A DNA stretch of 64,000 bases from JALZAQ01 sp038253885 (GCA_038253885.1 JBBSGP010000001.1:62001-126000); one strand, 5' to 3'; numbered from the stretch's first letter, positions 54,348 to 63,207 are shown. The notes: a model not told the origin generated them from the letters alone. Numbers and translations: made by a program.

Positions 54348-55280
54348 TCAGTCGCCGGCGGCGCGACGCTCCCGCTCGAGCAGCTTCTTCTTCCGGTCGA
54401 GCCCGAGTCCGTACCCGCCCAGACTTCCGTCCTCGCGGATGACGCGGTGGCAGGGCACGATGAGCGGCACCGGATTCCGCGCGCAGGCGTTGGCCACCGC
54501 TCGCACGGCGGTGGGCTGCCCCACCTCGCGAGCCACTTCACTGTACGACCGCGTGGTCCCGTACGGGATGGCGCGGAGCGCTTGCCACACCCGCCACTGG
54601 AACGCGGTGGCGCGCACGTCGAGCGGAAGATCGAGATGCGGCTGAACTCCGCGCAGATGCTCCACGATCGCACGCACCCAGGTTTGAAGCAGGGCATCGT
54701 CTCGCTCGATGTCCGCGGCCGGGAATTCCCGACCGAGCTTCGAGCGCAGAACACCGTCGTCATCGCCCACGCTGACGGCGCAGATGCCCCGTGGCGTCGC
54801 GGCGACGATCAGCCGGCCCAGGGGACTCGGCGCGACCGTGTAGGCGATGTGGACACCCTTGCCTCCACGCCGATACGTGGCCGGCGTCATCCCGAGCTGC
54901 GACGGGGCGCGCTCGTACAGTCGGCTGGTGGAGCTGAAACCGGTGTCGTACATCGCGGTGCTGATCGACGCACCGTCCTGCAATCGCGCCTTCATCTCGC
55001 GTAACCGGCACGCTTCGGCGTACTGCCGCGGCGTGATGCCCATCACGCGCTTGAAGCGGCGCTGGACGCTCTGGGGGGTCGTCCCGGACTCGCGCGCCAA
55101 CGCCCGCAACGGGATCGGTTTGTCGCAGTGTCGCTCGATGTAGCGCGCGAGACGGTGCACCGCATCGGTGGCCGGCTCCGTGAGCTGACCCGCCCGGGAT
55201 GTGGCACGCGCCGGGTCGAGTGAAGGTTGCGGAGAGTGCAGGGACATGGTGGATCCGGAATGGCGATAGCTGACGGACAT
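54348..55280 (-). CDS. ada: Ada-like AraC HTH/O6-methylguanine methyltransferase
   Basis: The 310-residue protein joins an AraC-type HTH region (PIPLRALARESGTTPQSVQR, MGITPRQYAEACRLREMK, about residues 45-135) to a C-terminal O6-alkylguanine transferase domain with IVPCHRVI and active Cys277. The N-terminal zinc domain of E. coli Ada, which senses methylphosphotriesters, is absent, so activation through that route is not expected. It repairs O6-methylguanine by suicide transfer and probably regulates nearby genes. The next gene downstream is the AlkA-type glycosylase, 20 bases on, forming an alkylation-repair unit. Confidence 0.9.
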   Translation of the reverse strand: MSVSYRHSGSTMSLHSPQPSLDPARATSRAGQLTEPATDAVHRLARYIERHCDKPIPLRALARESGTTPQSVQRRFKRVMGITPRQYAEACRLREMKARLQDGASISTAMYDTGFSSTSRLYERAPSQLGMTPATYRRGGKGVHIAYTVAPSPLGRLIVAATPRGICAVSVGDDDGVLRSKLGREFPAADIERDDALLQTWVRAIVEHLRGVQPHLDLPLDVRATAFQWRVWQALRAIPYGTTRSYSEVAREVGQPTAVRAVANACARNPVPLIVPCHRVIREDGSLGGYGLGLDRKKKLLERERRAAGD

Positions 55281-55471
55281 GGGCGTTCCTCCTGTGCCGC
55301 GAAGGATGCGCCCAGCCGCGAGGGGAATCTATCCGATTTAGGCTAGCCGGCCAGCGAGCGCGACTTCCCCGCCTTGCCCGCGTCCGAGAGCCATCGCGCG
55401 ACCGCGGGCTCGCATCTGCCACGTCCGGGGTGAATCTTTACAGGATGAAACATTCCAACAGCGGAGGAAAC

Positions 55472-56707
55472 ATGATGACACCCTCGTCTCACGGGAAGAT
55501 CGCGCGTGGCCTCGAGTGCGCCCTGGTGCTCGCCACCGCCGCCTGCGCGTCATCGCCTTCTTCGACACCGACACCGTCGCCGGCGCCTTCTTCCGCGCAG
55601 AAGCTGATGTCGGATAGCGGCGCGTTCGTGGCGCGCCTCGGCACGGACACGGTCACGGTTGAAAGATTCGTCTACACCGGCGACAGGCTCACGGGAGAGC
55701 AGCTGCTGACCACGCCCTTCCCCGTCATCCGGAAATACGATGCCACCTTCAGCCCGAGTGGCGTCGTCACCGGCTGGACCGTGGATGCCAGACGGGTCGG
55801 GTCTCCGCCCACCGCCGCCCCGCTCGCGCACAGCACCGTCACGATCGCGGGCGACAGCGCCACGGTCGTGATCCAGCAGGGAGACAGTGTGCGGACGAAG
55901 CGAGTTGCACTGGCGAGCAACGTCATGCCCTTTCTCTTTCCCTCGTACGGTCCGATCGAAGTCGCGGTGATCCATGCGCGGCAGATGAAGAGCGACAGTA
56001 TGCCGTTGAGCGTCTACGCGGCGTCGATGCCGGCGCCGCAGCCGGCGTGGGTGAAGACCACCACGGGCGACATGCTCGACATCGGGACGCCTTTCGGGGT
56101 GCTGCATGCTCGCGCCGACGCGAGCGGACATCTCAGCTACGTGGACGGCATCGGGTCGACAGAGCAATTCGTCGTCACCCGCGTGCCGACCGCGGACGTC
56201 GCCGCCGTGGCGGCGTCCTTCGCCTCGCGGAAGCCGGCCGGCCAGCTCTCGCCCACTGACTCGGCGAAGGCCGCGATCGCCGGAGCGAACATGCTCGTCG
56301 TCTACAGCCGTCCGACCAAGCGGGGCCGGCTCATCTTCGGTCCCAGTGAGAAGCAGGCGGTGGTGCCCTGGGGCCAGGTGTGGCGGACGGGCGCGAATGC
56401 CGCCACGATGTTCACGACCGACAGGGATCTCGTGATCGGCGGCACGCCGGTGCCGGCCGGATCGTACACGCTCTTTACGCTTCCATCTCCGAGCGGCTGG
56501 AAGCTGATCGTGAACAAGCAGACCAAGCAGTGGGGCACCGCATACGACATGAAGCAGGATCTCGCTCGCATCGACATGAAGACGGAGAAGCTTTCGTCGC
56601 CCGCCGAATCCATGACGATTGCCCTCGTTCCCGAGGGGAGCGGAGGCGCGATCCAGGTGATGTGGGATGACGTCCGCGCGTCCGTGCCGGTGGTGGTGAA
56701 GCCATGA
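55472..56707 (+). CDS. DUF2911-containing predicted lipoprotein, copy 1
   Basis: The start is ATG 55472, with GGAGGAAAC just before; upstream codons in the frame are not used. The 411-residue product has a lipoprotein-like signal (LATAAC near residue 25) and an N-terminal beta-rich half. The C-terminal DUF2911 domain begins VYSRPTKRGRLIFG and continues WRTGANAATMFTTDRDLVIG and VPAGSYTLFTLPS. DUF2911 has no defined activity. It is followed without gap (4-base overlap) by a second copy of the same architecture. Confidence 0.88.
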   Translation: MMTPSSHGKIARGLECALVLATAACASSPSSTPTPSPAPSSAQKLMSDSGAFVARLGTDTVTVERFVYTGDRLTGEQLLTTPFPVIRKYDATFSPSGVVTGWTVDARRVGSPPTAAPLAHSTVTIAGDSATVVIQQGDSVRTKRVALASNVMPFLFPSYGPIEVAVIHARQMKSDSMPLSVYAASMPAPQPAWVKTTTGDMLDIGTPFGVLHARADASGHLSYVDGIGSTEQFVVTRVPTADVAAVAASFASRKPAGQLSPTDSAKAAIAGANMLVVYSRPTKRGRLIFGPSEKQAVVPWGQVWRTGANAATMFTTDRDLVIGGTPVPAGSYTLFTLPSPSGWKLIVNKQTKQWGTAYDMKQDLARIDMKTEKLSSPAESMTIALVPEGSGGAIQVMWDDVRASVPVVVKP

Positions 56708-57927
56708 AAGCGCTAACGGTGGCGCGGGTGGTGGGGTCCGTCGCTCTGGCCGCCGGATCGTTGGGCGCCTGCATGCAGACAGCTGGTTCGAGTGCTCCCG
56801 CCCCGCGGATGGCCGCTGCGCCAGGGGACAGCGGCACCTTCATGATTCGCCTCGGGACCGACACGCTCGGCGTCGAGCACTTCGTGCACTCCGCCGATCG
56901 CCTCGGCGGTGAGCTCCTCTCGCGTCTTCCCCGGACGCAGCGGACCGCCTATACCGCGACCCTCGCCCCAGACGGATCGGTGAAGCACCTCGAGCTGACT
57001 CGCTACAGCGGTCCGACTTCCAGCTCGGCGGTCGGGCAGCGCACCGTGGTCGACTTCGCCGGCGACAGTGCGGTGGTTTCGACGACGCGTCGCGACAGCA
57101 CCAGACGACAGGTGGTGCACGCCCGCGCTGGCACGCTGCCCGAGCTCGGGATGTTCTATTCTCTCTCCTCCCTCGCCGCGATGCGGGCGCGCGCCGCCAA
57201 TCGCGATACGGTCACGCTGTCGATGCTGTCGATCGGCGACACGACGGCGCAGTCGGTGGTCTATCGCCGCGTCGGCACGGACTCGCTGGCGTGGATGGCG
57301 ATGGGGGAAGATGAGATCACCGCGCGAGTGGACGAGGCGGGGCGGGTCATCGGACTGGTCGCGCCGCCCACCTCCACCTTCAAGGTGACCGTCACCCGTG
57401 TGCAGGGCGTCGATCTTGCCGCGCTGGCGCGCGACTTCGCGCAGCGCGACGCGGCCGGTCAGGCGCTCGGTTCGCTCTCCCCGCTAGACTCGGTCACATC
57501 GACCCTGGGGCCCGCCCACTTGCGGGTGGTCTATAGCCGACCGGCTCGGCGCGGGCGCACGATCTTCCCGAACGTCGTTCCCTGGAACCAGCTGTGGCGG
57601 ACGGGTGCCAATGCGGCGACGTCCCTGTCCACCGACAGGGATCTCGTTATCGGCGGTACGCCCGTGCCGGCGGGGAGCTACACCCTCTTCACAATTCCGG
57701 CCTCCTCCGGGTGGAAGCTCATCATCAGCCGGGAGACCGGCCAGTGGGGCACGGACTATCATCCGGACAAGGATCTCGCACGGGTCGATATGACCACCGA
57801 GGTGCTGCCAAGCCCGGTCGACCGCTTCACCATCCGGGTCGATCCGACGGGCGCGGCCGGAGCCGGAGCTCTCCGGATGTCGTGGGATACTCTGCAGGCG
57901 TCGGTTCCGATCACCGTGAAGCAGTAG
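56704..57927 (+). CDS. DUF2911-containing predicted lipoprotein, copy 2
   Basis: The 407-residue protein repeats the architecture of its upstream neighbour. It has a lipoprotein signal with lipobox LGAC (near residue 22), an N-terminal half with matching blocks (MIRLGTDTLGVEHFVHSADRL against the neighbour's VARLGTDTVTVERFVYTGDRL) and a C-terminal DUF2911 domain (VVYSRPARRGRTIF, WRTGANAATSLSTDRDLVIG). The pair looks like a tandem duplication that has diverged across most positions. Function is unknown. A strong hairpin follows the stop. Confidence 0.88.
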   Translation: MKALTVARVVGSVALAAGSLGACMQTAGSSAPAPRMAAAPGDSGTFMIRLGTDTLGVEHFVHSADRLGGELLSRLPRTQRTAYTATLAPDGSVKHLELTRYSGPTSSSAVGQRTVVDFAGDSAVVSTTRRDSTRRQVVHARAGTLPELGMFYSLSSLAAMRARAANRDTVTLSMLSIGDTTAQSVVYRRVGTDSLAWMAMGEDEITARVDEAGRVIGLVAPPTSTFKVTVTRVQGVDLAALARDFAQRDAAGQALGSLSPLDSVTSTLGPAHLRVVYSRPARRGRTIFPNVVPWNQLWRTGANAATSLSTDRDLVIGGTPVPAGSYTLFTIPASSGWKLIISRETGQWGTDYHPDKDLARVDMTTEVLPSPVDRFTIRVDPTGAAGAGALRMSWDTLQASVPITVKQ

Positions 57928-57949
57928 CCATCTGATCGCAGCATGGAGC

Positions 57950-58000
57950 GCGGCCCCCCGAGCACGCACTGATGCGCGCTCGGGGGGCCGCTCTCTCTTC
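57950..58000 (+). terminator. Probable terminator after the DUF2911 pair
   Basis: A perfect 14-base-pair stem (GCGGCCCCCCGAGC with GCTCGGGGGGCCGC) around a 14-base loop is followed by a pyrimidine tract, TCTCTCTTCC, 22 bases after the second DUF2911 stop. The T-run is imperfect, but stem strength makes termination or an mRNA-stabilising role likely. Confidence 0.7.
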
Positions 58001-58023
58001 CGTCCCGCATCGCGAGCAAGACC

Positions 58024-58572
58024 ATGAAACGCCTCGTCAACTACTTTCTGCAGGGCCTCATCGTCCTCGCACCGATGGCCGTCACGCTCTATGTCTGCGT
58101 GCGCATCTTCAGGAGCATCGACGCCTGGCTCGGGATACCGATACCGGGCGCCGGCTTCCTGCTGACGATTCTGCTGATCACCGTGGCCGGATTTCTCGCC
58201 TCGAACCTCATCACGCGCAGCCTGGTGGCGACGGTGGAGCGCGTGATGAACCGTCTGCCGTTCGTGCGTCTGCTCTATTCGGCCACCAAGGACCTGCTGA
58301 ACGCGTTCGTCGGGGAGAAGCGGCGATTCGACAAGCCGGTTCTGGTAGCGCTGTCCCCGGGCGCCAGCGCGAAGGTGCTCGGCTTCGCGACCCAGGAGTC
58401 GATGGGACGCTTCGGGCTGAACGAGGAGATGGCCGTCTACGTGCCGCAGTCGTACGGGCTCGCCGGGAATCTGATCGTCGTTCCGAAGGCACAGGTGACG
58501 CCGGTGCGGGCCGAGAGCTCCGAGGTGATGGCGTTCATCGTGTCGGGCGGCGTGGCACGGGTGACCGGTTAG
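58024..58572 (+). CDS. DUF502 membrane protein
   Basis: The 182-residue protein has two membrane segments (about residues 8-28 and 42-62) and the DUF502 pattern: FLQGLIVLAPMAVTLYV, then MNRLPFVRLLYSATKDLLNAF, then VYVPQSYGLAGNLIVVPK. Family members occur widely in Gram-negatives and plant chloroplast/envelope-linked proteins; the function is not established. It stands alone after the terminator and its stop abuts the stop of the convergent cupin gene. Confidence 0.9.
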   Translation: MKRLVNYFLQGLIVLAPMAVTLYVCVRIFRSIDAWLGIPIPGAGFLLTILLITVAGFLASNLITRSLVATVERVMNRLPFVRLLYSATKDLLNAFVGEKRRFDKPVLVALSPGASAKVLGFATQESMGRFGLNEEMAVYVPQSYGLAGNLIVVPKAQVTPVRAESSEVMAFIVSGGVARVTG

Positions 58573-58950
58573 CTATTTTCGCCGCAGGTACTCGTCGCTC
58601 TTCTCCAGCCAGTCCTGGCGCGGAGGGCTGAAGATGTCCACGTCGAGCGTATCCTCGAGCGCCTCCGCCCGGTGCCACACGTTGCCCGGGATGTGCAGCA
58701 CCTCTCCGGCTGCCACCACCAGCTCATCCGCTCCGTCCTCACCCAGCCAGAATCGAAGGGCCCCCTCGAGTATGTAGGTGAGCTGCTCGTTTTCGTGCCG
58801 ATGCTTGGGAACGACGCAGCCCTGCTTCAGGTAGACGTGCGCCAGCATCATCCGCTCGCCCGTGATCAGCCGGCGCTCCAGCAGCTCCGACACCCGCTCG
58901 CGCGGCATGTCTTCCCAACGATGCCAGGTTGCCTCACGAGACGCTGTCAT
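58573..58950 (-). CDS. Small single-domain cupin protein
   Basis: The 125-residue protein is one cupin barrel. It keeps the metal-binding pattern HRHENEQLTYILEG (two His and a Glu) and the second-motif His in PGNVWHRAEAL. It may be an enzyme or a small-molecule binding protein; the substrate is not visible. No HTH is attached. The stop touches the DUF502 stop. The 172 bases upstream (58951-59122) hold its promoter and that of the divergent gene; I see no further gene there. Confidence 0.86.
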   Translation of the reverse strand: MTASREATWHRWEDMPRERVSELLERRLITGERMMLAHVYLKQGCVVPKHRHENEQLTYILEGALRFWLGEDGADELVVAAGEVLHIPGNVWHRAEALEDTLDVDIFSPPRQDWLEKSDEYLRRK

Positions 58951-59122
58951 GCGATCCTCCTGAAGGGTCAGCTGCCGCGTTCAGGGTCGTAATGCTACAC
59001 GCCCAATCGCGGCACGCAATCGCGAATGATCGGCAGCGTCTGGGGTTACGGGCGCGGACGGGTAGCGGGCCATTCCGGGTTGCGACCATCGGGTGCCTCC
59101 GATCGTCCTCAAGTGAACGCCG

Positions 59123-60310
59123 ATGCGTCGGCCCAGCTGGAGGACCACGCGTATGGCCCTGATCGCCCGCCAGGCTCTGCAGATTCGCGCCTGGACACTG
59201 CATGTGCTCGCCGGCCAGCCGGCTCCCCCGCGTCTCGCGGACGGAGTCAGGCGCTGGCATCCTCTCGCCTGGCGCTGCCTGCTCGACGTGGAGCGATGCG
59301 CGCTGCCACTCCAGGCGCGGCTGGACACTTCCGGCATGATCTCCCAGCTCCCGCGCTCGGTTGCGGAGCTGCTCCGCGCCCGGGCGCTCACCGAGATGCA
59401 GCGCGTACGCTCGGCCAAGAAGCAGCTGGGCGAGCTCGGCGCCGCGGCGGCGAAGGGCGGCGGTTTCGCGCTGGTCGTTCTCGAGGGAGGCGTCGCCGCG
59501 CTCGACGCGGCGCACCCTCTCGACCTGGACGAGCTGGATGTGCTCGTGCCCGGCGTGGTCGCGAGAGAGATGTCCTCGGCCGCTGAATCGCTGGGCTACA
59601 AGGCAGCCAAGGAATCCGATGCTGATCGTCTCCCGCGGCGCACGCGACCCGGCTCGCTCGCCCTCGAGATCCACCTCACGACCCGCTCGAATGGGGACGC
59701 TCTGGATGCGGCGTACTGGTCACGTGTTCGACCGATCCCGGATGCGCCAGGACTGTCCCAGCTCGGCGGCGCGGACCAGCTCATTCACGTTGTGGAGCGC
59801 AGCGTGGTGGATGACCCGCAACGTCGCGGCTGCCTCCGTGATCTGCTCCTCGTCGGCCAGGCGGCGCTCCGCTGCTCGCAAGCAGATCTCGAGCAGGTGA
59901 GGCGCTGGGTGCAAGGGCACCCTTCCTCGTCGGCGCTCCGGGCGGTGATCGCGCTGGCCCGGTCGCTACAACAGGGACGGGTGTCCGCCGATGGTCTCGC
60001 CCAGGTTGCCGCGTCGAACTACCTGATGCACGGGCTCGCGGACAGCGCCACCTTCCCGCAAGAGCTGCGGGTGAGCATGGGCGACTGCGTGTCGGCGCTC
60101 ATCGGTGGCCGTGATGGACACCGGCGGCTGTGGGAGGCGACCTGGTCGCGACAGCCGCCTCCGCGGCGGCACTCCTACTCCACGCTCGAGCGCACTGCCC
60201 CGACGTTTCATCGCGGCTGGCGCGCCTCCCGGCGGCTGGGCCACCTGGCTGCCTCGTACGCCGCCGGCTGCACCCTCATGGGGGCGGCGAGAGTTCTGCG
60301 AGAGGTGTAG
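59123..60310 (+). CDS. Putative nucleotidyltransferase-like protein
   Basis: The 395-residue protein resembles the uncharacterised nucleotidyltransferase family PF14907 (NTP_transf_5). Near residue 115 it has VVLEGGVAALDAAHPLDLDELDVLVPG, the place where that family shows LLKGxAL followed by a DxD metal pair. The usual Lys is Glu here and the acidic pair is DELD, so activity is uncertain. The rest is helical. ATG 59123 and ATG 59153 are both possible starts. It ends 45 bases before the convergent restriction-like gene and is divergent from the cupin gene. It may belong to the accessory region, but this is inference. Confidence 0.55.
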   Translation: MRRPSWRTTRMALIARQALQIRAWTLHVLAGQPAPPRLADGVRRWHPLAWRCLLDVERCALPLQARLDTSGMISQLPRSVAELLRARALTEMQRVRSAKKQLGELGAAAAKGGGFALVVLEGGVAALDAAHPLDLDELDVLVPGVVAREMSSAAESLGYKAAKESDADRLPRRTRPGSLALEIHLTTRSNGDALDAAYWSRVRPIPDAPGLSQLGGADQLIHVVERSVVDDPQRRGCLRDLLLVGQAALRCSQADLEQVRRWVQGHPSSSALRAVIALARSLQQGRVSADGLAQVAASNYLMHGLADSATFPQELRVSMGDCVSALIGGRDGHRRLWEATWSRQPPPRRHSYSTLERTAPTFHRGWRASRRLGHLAASYAAGCTLMGAARVLREV

Positions 60311-60328
60311 GCTAGCGACGTATTCCAC

Positions 60329-60369
60329 GCTGGCATTCTGCGATGGCAAATCGCACTACATGTGCCAGC
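60329..60369. other. Nested inverted repeats between convergent genes
   Basis: An outer pair GCTGGCA/TGCCAGC (60329-60335 and 60363-60369) encloses a perfect inner hairpin TGCGAT-GGCAA-ATCGCA (60339-60355). It lies in the convergent gap and covers the end of the endonuclease-like gene. There is no T-run. It may be a bidirectional terminator or a structural mark at the edge of an acquired segment. Confidence 0.4.
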
Positions 60370-61135
60370 GGGCAGTGTAGGCGGAGCAGAGCTGATCGAG
60401 CATCCTTTGGTATTCCGCGTCAACATCGATTCCGCAGTTGTTCGGCCGGGGTAGTGATGGCGGATTGACGTTATCGATGCTCACCGGAACGAGCAGCACG
60501 AAATCGTACCCAGCGACATGCGTGTGGCCCGGTTTGCGCGTCGGGAGTTGCTGAAGGAGGGCGATGGTCCGCCCCGGATCGGTTGCGGAATTTCTGCTGA
60601 TCGCCCACGAAAATTCAGTCCAGAGAGCGTGGTCGCCTGATGAAAGCCGTGGAAGGACGTTCGCTACGAACTGATCTTCCCTGTCTCTGTAGAATGGGTG
60701 GACCTGGTCGGGGATATTCAGCACCCGGCCGGCGAGCCCGACCAGAACAGTAGCGACGAGCAGCGCTTCCGGGCGTGCCGAGTGAATCGCGGAAAGCACC
60801 TTGCTCAGATCGTCGAAACGATTCGTCCGGTTTCGATGAGCCGTGATGACCGATTTGTTTTCCAGGGCGATGCGTACACCTGGAATCTGAAGTTCGCCGC
60901 CAGCACCAGGCTCTCCCACGAAGAGGTCGATCTTTCGCAGCCGGTCGCCTGGCGAGCGTACATTGATCCAGGTCTTCACAACCCCTGCGTCGACGTCGGA
61001 TTTGAGCGTAGCACAGCGCGCCAACAGATCCTCGTACACCGCGTTGCTGACTACATCGGAATGGCCTTCGAGCCGATGATTGTGGTACCCGGCTTTGGCG
61101 ATCGCGGCTACAGCGTCGTCGAACGGTGTCCTCAC
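60356..61135 (-). CDS. Putative PD-(D/E)XK restriction endonuclease
   Basis: GTG 61135, overlapping the methyltransferase stop by 4 bases (GTGA), gives a 259-residue protein; the frame upstream is a shadow. I do not recognise a named family. The pattern KIDLFVGEP (Asp70) followed by IALENKSVITAH (Glu92 and Lys94) fits a PD-(D/E)XK nuclease core. The tight coupling to an adenine-type DNA methyltransferase supports a restriction subunit, and the following YNFxxL-like phrase VAGYDFVLLVPVSIDNVNPP is typical of such proteins in my judgement. A type II system is inferred. Base composition is lower in GC than in neighbouring genes by eye. Confidence 0.65.
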   Translation of the reverse strand: MRTPFDDAVAAIAKAGYHNHRLEGHSDVVSNAVYEDLLARCATLKSDVDAGVVKTWINVRSPGDRLRKIDLFVGEPGAGGELQIPGVRIALENKSVITAHRNRTNRFDDLSKVLSAIHSARPEALLVATVLVGLAGRVLNIPDQVHPFYRDREDQFVANVLPRLSSGDHALWTEFSWAISRNSATDPGRTIALLQQLPTRKPGHTHVAGYDFVLLVPVSIDNVNPPSLPRPNNCGIDVDAEYQRMLDQLCSAYTARWHM

Positions 61136-62589
61136 GCAGTCAGTGCTTCGACGAGGCCGGGGTCGAAAAGGCCGCTCTGGATCGCGGGCGCGAATGTCTC
61201 GGGAACTGGCAGCCGCTTCAAAATGTGGGACTGCATACGCAAGTAGTTTTTGGCCGCTCGCTGGCAATGGTCACGTAACCACTGCTGAGCGGGGGGCGAG
61301 TTGAGATATTCAGCGAGCTCGAGCATCCGGCTCGGATCACTCGGAACGAGGTAATAGACGGAATGGCGTGGAATCAGGCGTCCGACGTGATCGGCCACGA
61401 AATGGGGTGTGACGCCGATGTCTTTGCAGAGCAGCTTGGGTCGAAGCAAATCTTCGAGCGGCGGTGTCTCATGGAACGCATACCACGGCTTGCGGTCGAC
61501 GCACGTTCGCGCGAGAAGTTTCTCGCGGCGACCCGGCTCGGAGAGATAACGACCGAGATCGCCGAGCTTATCGTCGGGGATGAGGCGGCCTGTCTGGTCG
61601 TACGGCAAGAGCATCGAATGGCTTTCAACCAAGGGGCGACTGGGGTCAAGTTGCCGTCCGGCAATCGTCGGGTAAGCGAAGTCCTTGAGTCCTTCATCGA
61701 GGTCCGTATTCCGTACAACAAAAACAGAATCGGCGCCCGTCGCGACACCACAGCTAATACGCAGGCATATGTCTTTTAGCGTAAGAGTCCCCGTTTCGTG
61801 CTCCGCACCTAGCACAGCGGGGAGCCAGGAGCTCGAATCGGAAGGCAGATGGATCATCCGCGTCGTGCCTTCGCGTGATTGGATCCGCGTCTCCGCGCGC
61901 TCGCGCTCCTTTGTAATTGTCGATATCAGGGGGTAAGTGACGAGGTCGCCAAAGGTCGCCTCGTCCAGGAAGTGCAGTTCCTCCACACAGTCGTCCCTAA
62001 GAAGGCTCCGAAGCGGCATCGCCGTGGCGACGTAGAGAAATTTCTCCGGGGTGACATAGACCAGTCTCCCGCCCGGTCTTAGCAGAGACAATGCGCGTTC
62101 AAAGAATAGCAGGTAGAGATCGAAGCGGCCTTGAGCGGTGATGTACCGCTTCCGGTATTCGGTTCGCTCGCGCGACGACAGCCCGGTGATCGGCACATAC
62201 GGAGGATTTCCTACGACGTAGTCGCAACGATCGGATGATGCGAGAAGGAAATCCGCTTGGCGAATTTCGATCTGGCGAACGGCAGCGAATCGGTCCCGGC
62301 AAAACGCAACGCGTGCGGGGTCCGAGTCAATGCCGACGAGACGAGGTAGCCCGATGTTGCGGCTTGTGCACCAGCGAATGATGCCATCGAGGAAAACGCC
62401 TGTTCCGCAGCCGGGATCGAGAATCGTTGCGGCGGCGGACGGCGTTCCGTCGCGAAAAAGCTTCTCGACCATTAGGTCAACGACCGAGGGTGGTGTGAGA
62501 GCGTAGCCTTTCATGAGCCTTTCGATGTCAGGCTGAAATTGTCTAGAGGTAGGAAGCCCTGCGGGAAAGATGCGAGGCTGGAGTACCAA
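61132..62589 (-). CDS. Type II-like N6-adenine DNA methyltransferase
   Basis: The 485-residue protein (TTG 62589, or ATG 62514 which trims 25 residues) has a gamma-type amino-methyltransferase layout. Motif X region is GYALTPPSVVDLMVEKLF, motif I is ILDPGCGTGVFLDGI (residues 56-70), motif IV is NPPY (128-131), and a C-terminal specificity-like region (ICLRISCGVATGADSVFVV, YAFHETPPLEDLLRPKLLCK) resembles M.TaqI/Eco57I relatives. It should methylate adenine in a specific sequence and protect it from the coupled endonuclease. Lower GC than surrounding genes suggests acquisition by transfer. A 13-base inverted repeat lies upstream. Confidence 0.85.
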   Translation of the reverse strand: MVLQPRIFPAGLPTSRQFQPDIERLMKGYALTPPSVVDLMVEKLFRDGTPSAAATILDPGCGTGVFLDGIIRWCTSRNIGLPRLVGIDSDPARVAFCRDRFAAVRQIEIRQADFLLASSDRCDYVVGNPPYVPITGLSSRERTEYRKRYITAQGRFDLYLLFFERALSLLRPGGRLVYVTPEKFLYVATAMPLRSLLRDDCVEELHFLDEATFGDLVTYPLISTITKERERAETRIQSREGTTRMIHLPSDSSSWLPAVLGAEHETGTLTLKDICLRISCGVATGADSVFVVRNTDLDEGLKDFAYPTIAGRQLDPSRPLVESHSMLLPYDQTGRLIPDDKLGDLGRYLSEPGRREKLLARTCVDRKPWYAFHETPPLEDLLRPKLLCKDIGVTPHFVADHVGRLIPRHSVYYLVPSDPSRMLELAEYLNSPPAQQWLRDHCQRAAKNYLRMQSHILKRLPVPETFAPAIQSGLFDPGLVEALTA

Positions 62590-62632
62590 GATACCGCGTA
62601 GACCGCCTTGTGGAGGGGCGTCCGCTTTCGGT

Positions 62633-62645
62633 CAGTTTCAAACTG
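62633..62645. promoter_or_regulatory. Inverted repeat upstream of the DNA methyltransferase
   Basis: CAGTTT-C-AAACTG is a perfect 6-1-6 inverted repeat 44 bases before the TTG start of the methyltransferase. Restriction-modification operons are often controlled through such operators, by a C protein or by the methyltransferase itself. No C-protein gene is seen here, so the role is a guess. Confidence 0.35.
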
Positions 62646-62670
62646 TCCCTAGGGCCCAGACGCTTGCGCG

Positions 62671-63096
62671 CTACCCGAGCGTCGCGGTCATCTCGATCGA
62701 GACGCCGCCCTTGAGCGCTCCCGACACCGGACACCCTTCCTTCGCCGCCTGCGCCGCCTTCTGGAGGCCGGCGTCATCCAGCCCCGGCACCGTCGCTCGC
62801 ACGGTGAGCCGCATCGTGGTGATCTTGAAGCCGTCACCGACCTTGTCGACGGTGCAGGCGGCCTCGGTCTGGACGCGAGTCGGGGGCGTGCCGGCTTTCT
62901 CGAGCCCTCCGCTCAACGCCATGCTGAAGCACGCGGCATGGGCCGCCGCGAGCAGCTCCTCCGGGTTCGAGCCGCTCCCGTTCTCGAAACGGCCGGCAAA
63001 GTTGTAGGCGGCGCCGAGGCCGCTCTGCGTCTTGAAGCTGCCCTTCCCTCCCTTGAGCCCGCCTTCCCACTGCGCACTGGCATTCCGCGTCGGCAT
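62671..63096 (-). CDS. OsmC-family peroxiredoxin
   Basis: From ATG 63096 the 141-residue protein matches OsmC/Ohr-type thiol peroxidases of the OsmC subfamily. The two redox cysteines are Cys56 in HAACFSMALSG and Cys122 in KEGCPVSGAL. Other blocks are TQSGLGAAYNFAGRF and SNPEELLAAAHA. It would reduce organic hydroperoxides with dithiol electrons in the cytoplasm. It is divergent from sufE. Confidence 0.93.
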   Translation of the reverse strand: MPTRNASAQWEGGLKGGKGSFKTQSGLGAAYNFAGRFENGSGSNPEELLAAAHAACFSMALSGGLEKAGTPPTRVQTEAACTVDKVGDGFKITTMRLTVRATVPGLDDAGLQKAAQAAKEGCPVSGALKGGVSIEMTATLG

Positions 63097-63207
63097 CGAT
63101 CTGCTCCTGTCGAGATGAGTGTCTGAGTAGCTCTTCTGTAGTCGCAATTCACGCGCCCCCTCCTCATCGCGCCAGCCCACCCCTCGCATCCGTGCCGGCG
63201 CTCGGCG

